Notes: a model not told the origin generated them from the sequence alone. A stretch of 64,000 nucleotides of DNA from Diacronema lutheri (GCA_019448385.1 JAGTXO010000002.1:372001-436000); one strand, 5' to 3'. Positions 40,236 through 50,866 are shown, counted from the first letter of the stretch. Numbers and translations: made by a program.

Positions 40236-43184
40236 GGGAGTTCCGTACTTTTCGACGTTTCAAACTCTGCCTCCGTACTTTTAGACACTTCCAAAGTGTT
40301 TGCAAACTTTTGCCCGGACTCCGCCCGGACTCCGTACTTTTCGACGCTGGACCCAAAACTTCGTGCGGGAGCGCGCGAGTCTGTCAAGTGGGCCTGACCA
40401 CGCCCTCAAGGCAGCGCAATTCCGGCTTGCTGGCGACCCTGAGAAGCGGGTGCAGCGGATGCCAAACCTGATCGAGCATCTGAACAAGGCTGGGCATGTC
40501 GCAGAGCTGCTCACGTGCAACGCGGACACGATGAAGTCGCGGCTCGTGCATATCGCCAAGCTGCGCCACGAGCGCAGTAACCGCGAATTGGGCGATGCTG
40601 CGCCAGCATTTAACGAGAACGACTGGGTCTTCCCGACCCTTGACCCGGCCAAGACGTACGTCGTTGGCTTCAACTTCATCCCCAAGCACGTGAAGGAGGT
40701 TTACGATGAGCACTTTGCGCAAGCGGGCTTTGAAGTAATCTTTGTTGATGCTGCGCACTTACGGCGGGGCCCTGGCCACGGTCACAAAGGAGGTGTGTGC
40801 TGCGTGCTTTCGCCTGTGGGGCAAGCCAGCCACTCAATCCCATCTGCGTGTCCGCTGCGCGCGCACTCAACTCATAGGGACTATCTTTGTGATCACCACG
40901 GTCAATGCCAACCGGAACATTGTCGCGCTGGCCTACTCGTTCAGGTTTGACACGGAGAACCAGGGCGCGTGGGAGGACATGTTCGCTTTCGCCAAGACGC
41001 ACTACCCCACGCTTAACACGCCGAAGGGGGTAAGCCCCTCTGACGGTGACAAGGGCATCTCGAACGCGCACCGCAAGGTCTTTCCGTTGCGGGGTAAGTT
41101 CCGGTGCTACGAGCACAAGAAGCTGAACATCTTGCAGCACTCGAGCTTGACTTCCAGGGTGCGTGGAGAGGCGCTGCGGGCATACAGGCTCTGCATCAAG
41201 GCAAAGACCGACCGTGACTTTGATGCGGCATGGGCCTGCATGCCAGACGAGGCGCGCGGCCACTTTCCGCAGGCGCAGTGGCCAGAGTTCTTCCCGATCA
41301 TGTGCAAGCACAGCCTGCACGGATGGTTCACGTCTTCGGTCGCGGAGTCCGAGAACAACGCGCTGGCGACAGCGCGCTCGCAGGATCCGTTTGACGCCCT
41401 CCTCACGATCGTCGAGCAGTCCGCCGAACGCCTGGCCAAGCAGCAAACTTTGGCGATCGATCATGCAGCAGAGCGCGACCTCGTCATGCCTGGACTTCCG
41501 CCCGCAGTGGTCAAGCTGCTCGAACCGGTCACGCGGCTTGCGGACTCGATGTCGACGGCCAGGACACAGAAGGTGGGCGGAGCGAACCACGTCTACAACG
41601 TCGGTCGGCTGAGCCAGGCCGATGAGGTACGTGCAGTCGTGCACGTTCCGCGGAGAGCGCGCGACGCGTAGTCGGCTGACCCTGCTCACGGCATGTGGCG
41701 GACGCGCGTTATGTGTGTGTGCGCGCGCGCACGCGCGTTGTGTGTGTGTGTGTGCGCGTGCACACACGTATCTGGTTCGATCACGTGTGGTGCTGCGACG
41801 CCCCTCTCCTGCTGTCCTCACTTGGCTGTGCTGCGCTGCCTGATCAGTTTCGGACGGTTGCGCTCAGGGCGTACGCGTGCTGCCCCCTCCTCAAGCTCAA
41901 GGTGTACCCGTGCCACCACTTTTGCCACGTGTGCAGCGTTGCTAAGCTGAGGGTGTGCGACTTCGCGCCGCTATGCCACACCGAGGCAACCTGGCGCAAG
42001 CAGCTCGGCTTGTCGGCGCTACCGGCACCTGCCGCGGGTGGCGGGCAGCGCGAGCTCGCCGACAACGTGCGAAAGCAGCGCTGCCCACTGCCTGACGTGG
42101 CTGCGGTGCCCTCGGAGTCTCCGAAGGGGCCGCACCTGCAGCTCGTGATCGCCGTCCGTCCCGGCACGTGCAGCGCCTGCGCGCGCGCCCTCCGCGCGAG
42201 CGAGCTCTCAGCGCGCTGCGCGCCATCTCACGGGCTACGGCCTCCGTCTGATCTGCTGGTGCCGCCTCCCTCCCTGTGTCGTGCATCCCTGTGCTCTCTA
42301 CAGTCGCCGGACGACCACCCGCGGGTGCCGACGCGCGCTTCCGCAGAGGCACGGAGTGCCCGCCGACCGCCAAACCACTTCCCTCGCACGAGCGACGCCC
42401 GGCGTACGCGCCTGGCCGTGGCGGGCGACCGCGCGCGCGCCCCTCCGGCTCGATTGGTGGGCTGGACGCAAACTTTCCCGGGCACGATGCTGCTGCTGCG
42501 CTCCGAGCTGCGGCGACTCCTGCGCACAGGTTTGCAAAGGAATGCGCGTCGTTTAAGCCAGGTGACAACTCGCTCGCCATGATCGACGGCTACAACCAAC
42601 GGGACGCGTCTACGCCCTCCGGGCACAAGTGGTGCTGCGCGTGCTATGCTGGAGCGCGTGCGAAGGACGGCGCGAGCGACGCAGACGTGGCAGCTGTGGA
42701 GAAGTCCAAGGTGTCTGGACGGCACCTGTGCCGGGGATGGCGCTGCTTGATCCACACGGCCATCCTCTGCGACAAGGTCTGCAACGGCGAGGGCGAAGGC
42801 GACTACCTGTGCGGCCACTGCTTTGCTGTGGCCGGCTCGCCGGCGCCGGCGCCCCCTCCGGCGGGCGGCGAGGAGGACTGGGAGGAGTACGATGATTCGT
42901 CTGAAGACGTTCCCAAAAAGCGCCGCAAGACAAGCATGGGCGCGCAGCAGCAGCCGCATGGCGAGGTGAACGCGCGGAAGCAGAACTGCTGCAAGCAGTG
43001 CGGGAGGCCCGGGCACAACAAGAGGAGCTGCCCGGAGCTCAAGCAGCAGAGAGCTAAGCGAGTTCAGCTGCGCGTCAAAAAGTACGGAATGACACGTCGA
43101 AAAGTACGGCGCCTCCGTACTTTTCGACGAAGTGTCGAAAAGTACGGAGGCAAAGTTTGAAACGTCGAAAAGTACGGAACTCCC
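40236..43184 (+). mobile_element. Mutator-like (MULE) DNA transposon copy 1, internally deleted, 2.95 kb
   Basis: Both ends carry the terminal repeat GGGAGTTCCGTACTTTTCGA (40236 forward; reverse complement ending 43184). From the left end to about 40378 the sequence matches the 49660-49798 end of copy 2. It then jumps straight to the middle of the transposase (GPDHALKAAQFRLAGDPEKR at about 40393), so about 2.9 kb present in copy 2 (about 46735-49660) is missing. The remaining about 2.8 kb is nearly identical to copy 2 in reverse orientation, differing by a few substitutions and a GT/GC microsatellite length. No matching target-site duplication is seen at its ends. Confidence 0.85.
40382..43161 (+). 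pseudogene. N-terminally deleted MULE transposase (copy 1)
   Basis: Several plus-strand frames, joined by introns, encode the catalytic core (VIFVDAAHL; SPSDGDKGISNA; SSVAESENNA), the SWIM-type finger (CCPLLKLKVYPCHHFCHVC) and a C-terminal zinc knuckle (CCKQCGRPGHNKRSC). The N-terminal DNA-binding region, the OTU ORF and the original start are removed by the internal deletion, so it is presumably non-autonomous. The open frame at the C-terminus runs on into the terminal repeat. Confidence 0.75.
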
Positions 43185-43213
43185 TAAAAGAAATACGTTT
43201 ATTCTCCCCAACA

Positions 43214-43831
43214 ATGGCCCTCGCCTTCGTTCTCGCGGTGCTGTCGCTCCACGACGTGCCTGTCAGCTCGTTGAGGCGCGAGGCGCTGGCGTTGGTTGGC
43301 AAGGCCGGAGTAGGTTTTGCATCGTTGGCGCTCACGCGTGACCGCGCGCTCGCCGCGCCGCCCATCGCCGTGATCGAGGAGCAGCTCGGCTACCTGCCGT
43401 TTGTGGACGGGAGCGGCCGCACGATGTACGCGCCCAGCCGCGTCTTCGATAATTCGACACCACAGGCTATCGAGCTGGCAAAGCATCTGAAACGTGTGGG
43501 CGCCACCTTTTACGGCGCCTTCTGGTGCCCGCACTGCCGCAATCAACGCAAGCTCTTTGGCAAGGAGGCGCTGCAGCTCGTGCACTACGTCGAGTGCGAC
43601 CCGCGCGGGCTCGGACACAAATTGGGCGTGTGCACGCGCGAGGGCATCGACGGCTATCCGACCTGGGTCATCGGCGACAAGCGCATCTCGGGCGAGCGCC
43701 CCCTCGCAGATCTCGCCGCGCTGAGCGACTTTCGCGGCGTGTTTGACCCGAGAGCCGAACCGTCGGCTGCGGCGAGGAGCCCGCCCGGGTCGGAGCCATG
43801 CTTGCCCGGCGCGCGGCTTGCCGGACGCTGA
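43214..43831 (+). CDS. Plastid (probably thylakoid-lumen) thioredoxin-like protein of the VKOR/LTO1 type
   Basis: Intronless, 205 residues from ATG 43214. The N-terminus (MALAFVLAVLSLHDVPVSSL, then a second hydrophobic patch ending ALTRDRALA|APP) looks like a bipartite plastid/lumen targeting peptide. The mature part, AKHLKRVGATFYGAFWCPHC, RNQRKLFGKEALQLVHYVEC and EGIDGYPTWVIGDKRISGER, matches the thioredoxin domain fused to VKOR in plant LTO1, which oxidises lumenal cysteines and is needed for photosystem assembly. Here no VKOR membrane domain is attached. The WCPHC active site and cis-proline (YPTW) are intact. The gene sits exactly between two inverted MULE copies: its ATG is 29 bp from one terminal repeat and its stop 100 bp from the other. 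Confidence 0.85.
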   Translation: MALAFVLAVLSLHDVPVSSLRREALALVGKAGVGFASLALTRDRALAAPPIAVIEEQLGYLPFVDGSGRTMYAPSRVFDNSTPQAIELAKHLKRVGATFYGAFWCPHCRNQRKLFGKEALQLVHYVECDPRGLGHKLGVCTREGIDGYPTWVIGDKRISGERPLADLAALSDFRGVFDPRAEPSAAARSPPGSEPCLPGARLAGR

Positions 43832-43976
43832 TGGCGTGCCGCATGCTTGGCACGGCCCGCACGGGCTGTTCGTCAGCACCTGAGCGTGTTTCAGCTGTTC
43901 CCCAAAATCCGGAAGCGAACCAAAAAATAATGGGGGTTCCGTACTTTTCGACGTTTCATACTTTGCCTCCGTACTT

Positions 43977-46900
43977 TTAGACACTTCGTCGAAAAGTACG
44001 GAGGCGCCGTACTTTTCGACGTGTCATTCCGTACTTTTTGACGCGCAGCTGAACTCGCTTAGCTCTCTGCTGCTTGAGCTCCGGGCAGCTCCTCTTGTTG
44101 TGCCCGGGCCTCCCGCACTGCTTGCAGCAGTTCTGCTTCCGCGCGTTCACCTCGCCATGCGGCTGCTGCTGCGCGCCCATGCTTGTCTTGCGGCGCTTTT
44201 TGGGAACGTCTTCAGACGAATCATCGTACTCCTCCCAGTCCTCCTCGCCGCCCGCCGGAGGGGGCGCCGGCGCCGGCGAGCCGGCCACAGCAAAGCAGTG
44301 GCCGCACAGGTAGTCGCCTTCGCCCTCGCCGTTGCAGACCTTGTCGCAGAGGATGGCCGTGTGGATAAAGCAGCGCCATCCCCGGCACAGGTGCCGTCCA
44401 GACACCTTGGACTTCTCCACAGCTGCCACGTCTGCGTCGCTCGCGCCGTCCTTCGCACGCGCTCCAGCATAGCACGCGCAGCACCACTTGTGCCCGGAGG
44501 GCGTAGACGCGTCCCGTTGGTTGTAGCCGTCGATCATGGCGAGCGAGTTGTCACCTGGCTTAAACGACGCGCATTCCTTTGCAAACCTGTGCGCAGGAGT
44601 CGCCGCAGCTCGGAGCGCAGCAGCAGCATCGTGCCCGGGAAAGTTTGCGTCCAGCCCACCAATCGAGCCGGAGGGGCGCGCGCGCGGTCGCCCGCCACGG
44701 CCAGGCGCGTACGCCGGGCGTCGCTCGTGCGAGGGAAGTGGTTTGGCGGTCGGCGGGCACTCCGTGCCTCTGCGGAAGCGCGCGTCGGCACCCGCGGGTG
44801 GTCGTCCGGCGACTGTAGAGAGCACAGGGATGCACGACACAGGGAGGGAGGCGGCACCAGCAGATCAGACGGAGGCCGTAGCCCGTGAGATGGCGCGCAG
44901 CGCGCTGAGAGCTCGCTCGCGCGGAGGGCGCGCGCGCAGGCGCTGCACGTGCCGGGACGGACGGCGATCACGAGCTGCAGGTGCGGCCCCTTCGGAGACT
45001 CCGAGGGCACCGCAGCCACGTCAGGCAGTGGGCAGCGCTGCTTTCGCACGTTGTCGGCGAGCTCGCGCTGCCCGCCACCCGCGGCAGGTGCCGGTAGCGC
45101 CGACAAGCCGAGCTGCTTGCGCCAGGTTGCCTCGGTGTGGCATAGCGGCGCGAAGTCGCACACCCTCAGCTTAGCAACGCTGCACACGTGGCAAAAGTGG
45201 TGGCACGGGTACACCTTGAGCTTGAGGAGGGGGCAGCACGCGTACGCCCTGAGCGCAACCGTCCGAAACTGATCAGGCAGCGCAGCACAGCCAAGTGAGG
45301 ACAGCAGGAGAGGGGCGTCGCAGCACCACACGTGATCGAACCAGATACGTGTGTGCACGCGCACACACACACACACACAACGCGCGTGCGCGCGCGCACA
45401 CACACATAACGCGCGTCCGCCACATGCCGTGAGCAGGGTCAGCCGACTACGCGTCGCGCGCTCTCCGCGGAACGTGCACGACTGCACGTACCTCATCGGC
45501 CTGGCTCAGCCGACCGACGTTGTAGACGTGGTTCGCTCCGCCCACCTTCTGTGTCCTGGCCGTCGACATCGAGTCCGCAAGCCGCGTGACCGGTTCGAGC
45601 AGCTTGACCACTGCGGGCGGAAGTCCAGGCATGACGAGGTCGCGCTCTGCTGCATGATCGATCGCCAAAGTTTGCTGCTTGGCCAGGCGTTCGGCGGACT
45701 GCTCGACGATCGTGAGGAGGGCGTCAAACGGATCCTGCGAGCGCGCTGTCGCCAGCGCGTTGTTCTCGGACTCCGCGACCGAAGACGTGAACCATCCGTG
45801 CAGGCTGTGCTTGCACATGATCGGGAAGAACTCTGGCCACTGCGCCTGCGGAAAGTGGCCGCGCGCCTCGTCTGGCATGCAGGCCCATGCCGCATCAAAG
45901 TCACGGTCGGTCTTTGCCTCGATGCAGAGCCTGTATGCCCGCAGCGCCTCTCCACGCACCCTGGAAGTCAAGCTCGAGTGCTGCAAGATGTTCAGCTTCT
46001 TGTGCTCGTAGCACCGGAACTTACCCCGCAACGGAAAGACCTTGCGGTGCGCGTTCGAGATGCCCTTGTCACCGTCAGAGGGGCTTACCCCCTTCGGCGT
46101 GTTAAGCGTGGGGTAGTGCGTCTTGGCGAAAGCGAACATGTCCTCCCACGCGCCCTGGTTCTCCGTGTCAAACCTGAACGAGTAAGCCAGCGCGACAATG
46201 TTCCGGTTGGCATTGACCGTGGTGATCACAAAGATAGTCCCTACGAGTTGAGGGGGCGCGCGCAGCGGACACGCAGATGGGATTGAGTGGCTGGCTTGCC
46301 CCACAGGCGAAAGCACGCAGCACACACCTCCTTTGTGACCGTGGCCAGGGCCCCGCCGTAAGTGCGCAGCATCAACAAAGATTACTTCAAAGCCCGCTTG
46401 CGCAAAGTGCTCATCGTAAACCTCCTTCACGTGCTTGGGGATGAAGTTGAAGCCAACGACGTACGTCTTGGCCGGGTCAAGGGTCGGGAAGACCCAGTCG
46501 TTCTCGTTAAATGCTGGCGCAGCATCGCCCAATTCGCGGTTACTGCGCTCGTGGCGCAGCTTGGCGATGTGCACGAGCCGCGACTTCATCGTGTCCGCGT
46601 TGCACGTGAGCAGCTCTGCGACATGCCCAGCCTTGTTCAGATGGTCGATCAGGTTTGGCATCCACTGCACCCGTTTCTCCGGGTCGCCAGCAAGCCGAAA
46701 CCGCGCTGCCTTGAGGGCGTGGTCAGGCACACTTGAGTTGACATCAAAGCCGCCGGGCACGTAGCCCTTCAAAAGGACCTTGAAGGCCGCAGCGGTAAAG
46801 TCTGGCGAGCATGTGCGCAGCGTGTGAGCACGCACAGCAATACGGGGTGGGGTACGTTAGTCCTTTCGCGCTGCGGCAAACACATGCAGGTGGATCAGCC

Positions 46901-47915
46901 GGCGACGCGTGGCAGGCTGCTGCAGCGCGCAAGCTGCTACGCACTTGGGTTGGTATTCAAAGCGTCCAAAGCGAGGGGCACCAAGTCGGTGTAGGCATAT
47001 TGACTCTGGCCTTGGCCTCGCTGCGCAGCAAGCCAGTAGCATGCGCACACACACGCCAGCGTAAAGGGCACACGCGTGTAGCAACGACGGGGAAGTGCCA
47101 AAAGCAGGCGCGCGCGAGAAGTAAGAGCGTGTGAGGAGGGGACTAAAGCATGCGCTTCGCGGAGATGGCAGACAGGCTATGCGCGCTGCACTCACGTGTT
47201 TTGGCTGCGCGTCGTTGTCGCCAGCCGTAGCCGCCGGCACCTCGCGCGGGCAAGTGTGCCCCACGTATGTGCGCACTACCCATTGTGCGGGTTGATCATC
47301 GCGTCGGCAGCCTGCGCGCCGCCGCGTCGTGCCTGCGAGCACCGCAAACGCACATGTGGCCGCAGTGCACGTGCAGTACAAAGAAACGTACTCATCGTGA
47401 TTGCCGCGTCTGATGCTCACCTTGGGGCGCGGCGCCTTGACCCTGACCGCGAGCTCCTTGATCGCGAGCATGCAGTGCTCGGCCGACGGAAAGGTCGACC
47501 CCTGGGTGATGATCTCAGGAGGCGTGAGCTTGCCGAGTTCCGCGATGGTCCTTGGAGAGACGAGAATCTCGTTCTTTGCTTTTGACCTCTTTTTCTCCTT
47601 CTCGGGGCCGCCATACTCAAGGAGAAGACGCGGTCGTGCGGTAGCGCGCTCGTCATCCTCGTCATCAGCAGATTCATCATCATCGCTGGACTCAGGAGGA
47701 GAAGGCGGCTGCTCATCAGCAGATCTCTGGTAGGGAGCAAGATGCCACGTCTCATCGCCGTCCCCGCCCGAGTATGCCGGAAGCGCTTGAGCACAAACGC
47801 CTGCGGCGCGTGACGGGTGGGCGAGCTCGCATGATTGAGGGTTAGGCGCTGTGGGAAAGGCTGGCGCGCTGACGCGCGCTCGGGGCAGCAAGCTCACCAT
47901 CTGGCTCTGAGCCAT
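43977..47915 (-). CDS. MULE transposase (DDE, SWIM and zinc-knuckle), multi-exon
   Basis: Reading from 47915: an acidic N-terminal region (SSDDDESADDEDDERA) and a Cys/His DNA-binding region (SLYCTCTAATCAFAVLAG...YVGHTCPRE). Then, in the frame 46835-45447, the catalytic domain with D (EVIFVDAAHLRRG), D (SPSDGDKGISNA) and E (WFTSSVAESENNA). An intron with acceptor CTCGTAG|GGACTATC joins the VDAAHL segment to TIFVITTVNANRN. After a GTACGTG donor near 45480, a later exon carries the SWIM finger (CCPLLKLKVYPCHHFCHVC). The last frame (44840-43977) carries a cysteine-rich segment (HKWCCACY; CDKVCNGEGEGDYLCGHC) and a CCHC knuckle (CKQCGRPGHNKRSC). All three catalytic residues are present, so it looks whole, but the exact joins, especially at 46860-47190, are not resolved. 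Confidence 0.75.
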
Positions 47916-48165
47916 TCACAATGTCGTTCGGGCCGACCAAGTCGTCTCCCCCCCCTGGGACAGCGTGAGGCGCAGCACACGGTCATAACGCGTATTGCAA
48001 AACAGCGTGTGAGCTCGGCACACTCACATCAGACAAAGATGAGTGCGTCGGTTGCGCTGCGGGTGGGTGTGCGCGCGTGCGCGCGCCAGCTCACCGTCGC
48101 GCTCGAAGGAATCGTCGTCACTGCTGGTCGGCGCGACTGTCTTGGCGAGGGTGGGTTTGAAAGAG

Positions 48166-49626
48166 TCAGTTAACGAGCCGCGCACAGCACAGCATGCATG
48201 CGCGACGGGGAGCTATGGCGGTCGCGTGGCCGGCGCGGCGCGCGGTAGACACACCTGCAACCGGGCTCGTTCTGAGCTCTCGCCTCACGATCTCGTAGAG
48301 AGCATCTTGTGGAAGCTGGAGGTCGACAAAGTCCAAACGCGTTATCTCAGCTTGAATCATGAGGTGCGCGTAGCGCGTGAATTTGAAGGGGTCTGCGCGC
48401 GCCTTGTCGGCACCGTACAAGTTCAGCGCGCTTCGCGCGGCTCCAGCAGCAGCTGCCATTGCGTGCGCGATCGGCGCCGACGTCGCGTCGTCGGCCACGT
48501 CGGCCACACCGCCAGAGGCAGCGACTGACGAGGTGGAACGCTTCTTGGCGCGCTCGCCGGCGGCGGGCTTGGCGGCGGGCTTGGCGGCGGGCTCGGCGAC
48601 GGGCTCGGCGACGGCGCGCTTGGCGGTGGGCTTGGTCGCGGGCACGGCGGCGCTCGAGGCGGCTGTCTCAGTGGCGAGCTCGTCAGGCTCGGCAGTGGTG
48701 GTGGCTGCGGTGGCGGTTCTCGCCGATGCCACAGGCTCGCCGAGGGCGCGCACGGAGGCGGCGGTCGTGAACGGATTCAGGTAGGGCTGGCCGAGCTTTC
48801 CGGATTCCACCTCGCGAGACGGGTCGGACGTCACGTCGGGCAAGCCGCGGGCCAAAACGTCGACGTGAAGGAGCGGCGCATAGTGGCCGCCGTCGAAGGC
48901 CAGCCAAAGCGTGAGGTGACCATCCGCGAGCGACTGGAGGCCGAACGCGCGCCGCTGCTCGTCGGTGCCGAGCGTGAGTGCCCAGCACGAGCCGTCCTTG
49001 GCCGTGCGCATGTAGATGTGAATTTTCACGCCCAAAGTGATCGCGACCATCGTGATGTCGCTCTCGCCGCACCACTCGGTCGGCTTGAGCTTCCTGTCGC
49101 AATATTCGTTGACCAGGCCGGAGACCTTGTCCTTCCCCATGTTGGCGCACCAGTCGGTCTGCTTGAACCTCTTTCGCTTGCGCGAATTCTTGCCGTCGCG
49201 CTCCTCGTTCAGTATGGTGTTCGCCCAGATCTGGCCAGCGATCGTCTCGCCCTTGTACATCTTGATGCCCTCGATCATCTTGATGCGGACGTCGCTCGGC
49301 GAGACGGTGACGCCCTCGGCCGCAAACGCGGCCGAGATGGAGATTGGGCAGCAGTTGCCCTTTCCTGGGACGCGCACTTCCTTGCGTCGGAAAGTGCGCA
49401 GCATCCAGTCTCCACCACTCTGCCCAAGCACCGATTGGCTCAGCTGAACCGGAGGCGGAAGATCGAGCGGTGCGAGCGACGTCGAGCGCCCGCGGCGCGT
49501 CATCATCATCCAGTCGCACGTGATAGCGGTACCTGCGGCAACGAACGAGGGACGCACGAAAGACGCATGAAAGTAAGACCGACGGTCATGTCGTGAGCCG
49601 CAGCGCGAACCGCCACTCATGCGCAC
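48166..49626 (-). CDS. OTU-family cysteine protease ORF carried by the MULE
   Basis: The ORF encodes an OTU-type deubiquitinase-like domain at about residues 85-255. It contains the cysteine motif VPGKGNCCPISISAAF (C92), then TEWCGESDITMVAITLGVKI and HIY, which correspond to the family's WGG..EL.ALA..L...I.VY block, and the histidine motif FDGGHYAPLLHVD (H248). Between them is a basic insertion (KNSRKRKRFKQTDW). The C-terminal part is Ala/Thr-rich with repeated AxPxAKPAAKPAAGERAKKR, then a helical tail. OTU and ULP1 proteases are known passengers in some eukaryotic DNA transposons, and their role there is unproven. The start may be one of the methionines at residues 40-42. Confidence 0.75.
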   Translation of the reverse strand: MRMSGGSRCGSRHDRRSYFHASFVRPSFVAAGTAITCDWMMMTRRGRSTSLAPLDLPPPVQLSQSVLGQSGGDWMLRTFRRKEVRVPGKGNCCPISISAAFAAEGVTVSPSDVRIKMIEGIKMYKGETIAGQIWANTILNEERDGKNSRKRKRFKQTDWCANMGKDKVSGLVNEYCDRKLKPTEWCGESDITMVAITLGVKIHIYMRTAKDGSCWALTLGTDEQRRAFGLQSLADGHLTLWLAFDGGHYAPLLHVDVLARGLPDVTSDPSREVESGKLGQPYLNPFTTAASVRALGEPVASARTATAATTTAEPDELATETAASSAAVPATKPTAKRAVAEPVAEPAAKPAAKPAAGERAKKRSTSSVAASGGVADVADDATSAPIAHAMAAAAGAARSALNLYGADKARADPFKFTRYAHLMIQAEITRLDFVDLQLPQDALYEIVRRELRTSPVAGVSTARRAGHATAIAPRRACMLCCARLVN

Positions 49627-49798
49627 GCGCGCGTTCCGCCGGCCCCGCGCCGCTCACGCGCGCTCCCGCACGAAGTGTTGGGTTTAGCGTCGAAAAGTAC
49701 GGAGTCCGGGCGGAGTCCGGGCGAAAGTTTGCAAACACTTTGGAAGCGTCGAAAAGTACGGAGGCAAAGTTTGAAACGTCGAAAAGTACGGAACTCCC

Positions 49799-50230
49799 TT
49801 TCTGTTATTTTGGCGCGGCGCTTTGTGCGGCAGCTTCATCAGCCTTATTAAGTATTAACGATGGCGCAGGAGACGGCCGGCTCGATGCCCGCAGCGGCAT
49901 GCGTGACCCAGCGCGGCAACTTCGGAGGAGGCGCAGGTATGAGGGGAACAAGTTGGCTGAGGCGGCGATGAGAGCGGCCACGGCCCCCTCGTCGTCCGCC
50001 GTACCGGCCGCGCGCGGAGGAGGCTGAGGCGGCGGCCGTGACGCGCCGATGGGGCGTCGTGGTCGAGGCACGGCGGGCGTCGCCCGCCGTGCCGCGCTGG
50101 CGCCAGCCACGGCGACCTTGCCGGCGATTATGCCGCCGTCGTCGGCGTCGTCGTCGTCGGCGGCGGCGGAGGCGGGAACAGCGGCGCACTCGGCGCGAGT
50201 GGCGCAGACAGCAGCGGCGGCGACGCGCGC
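49799..50230 (+). other. Flank of the MULE; possible first exon of a downstream gene
   Basis: After the transposon end there is a short AT-rich patch (to about 49860). Then comes an ATG at 49861 (MAQETAGSMPAAACVTQRGN) leading to a strong-looking donor GCGCAG|GTATGAGG near 49936. This could be a first coding exon splicing into the ORF at 50231, but the acceptor is not clear. The rest is Ala/Ser-rich low complexity. Confidence 0.3.
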
Positions 50231-50866
50231 GTGATGCCGCCTGCCGGCAAGCCAATCGCGCCGCGCGCGCGCAATGTCGCTGTGCCGCCCTCGGCGGGCG
50301 GCGTGACGGCGCGGCCGCCGGCCGCACGCGACGTGCGACCAGGCGTCGCGCGATCCCGCGCGGACGAGCGCGCGCCCGCGCGCGACGAGTACGTTCAGAA
50401 GCTGTGCCCCGACGGCGGCACGCAGCCGCTCGCGTGCGAGCCCACGCAGCGCCCGGCGGCGGTGCTGTGCGAGCTCGCGTGCGGCCGCGACGGCGCGAGG
50501 GGCGTGGCCGGGCTGCTGCGCGAGATGAGAGCCGCCGACGCGCGCGCGCCCCAGGCCGCCAAAGCGTCAAGAGCAGAGCGGCCCGCGCACGCGACGCTGG
50601 GCATCGTGGCAACCGTGGCGCTTGGCGGTGCGGTCTTCGCCGGCATGTCAGCGCTGGTCGTTGCTTGCGTGGCGCGCACGGCGGCGAGTTCGCTCTTCGC
50701 TTCTCGCCGCCCGCGGACGGCCGCACGCGGAGCCGACGACGCGCTCGGCACGCCGCAGCGCGCCGAGTTGCCGCCCGCCAACAAGGGCAAGCGCACGCGC
50801 GCCAGGGTGAACGCCGACCCCGTCGACGCGGCGCGCAAGGCCGTGCGCAAGGCGGAGGGCGACTGA
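50231..50866 (+). CDS. Hypothetical single-pass membrane protein
   Basis: A 211-residue frame. A cysteine-containing segment (EYVQKLCPDGG...LACEPTQRPAAVLCELACGR, about residues 57-86) is followed by one clear hydrophobic helix (LGIVATVALGGAVFAGMSAL at about 124-145) and a basic tail rich in lysine and arginine ending KAVRKAEGD. The cysteines and single helix suggest an ectodomain plus anchor. No family is recognised. It may be the last exon of a gene starting near 49861. The large antisense frame here is an Arg/Ser-rich shadow. Confidence 0.4.
   Translation: MMPPAGKPIAPRARNVAVPPSAGGVTARPPAARDVRPGVARSRADERAPARDEYVQKLCPDGGTQPLACEPTQRPAAVLCELACGRDGARGVAGLLREMRAADARAPQAAKASRAERPAHATLGIVATVALGGAVFAGMSALVVACVARTAASSLFASRRPRTAARGADDALGTPQRAELPPANKGKRTRARVNADPVDAARKAVRKAEGD

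Larger units (their letters stand above)
43932..49798 (-). mobile_element. Full-length MULE with OTU protease ORF, copy 2, 5.87 kb
   Basis: The termini are GGGGGTTCCGTACTTTTCGA at 43932 and the reverse complement of GGGAGTTCCGTACTTTTCGA ending at 49798. Terminal identity extends about 55 bp. The core CCGTACTTTTCGAC recurs inside both ends (about five copies at the left, three at the right, in both orientations), as expected for transposase-binding sites. The element contains a transposase gene and an OTU-like protease ORF, both on the minus strand. I could not find a matching 8-11-bp target-site duplication. It is the probable parent type of the deleted copy at 40236-43184 and lies in the opposite orientation to it. 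Confidence 0.87.

Noticed and set aside
41700-41775. Alternating GT/GC tract as a Z-DNA or regulatory element
   Set aside because: It lies in an intron of the transposase in both MULE copies and differs only in length, so it is a microsatellite of the element.
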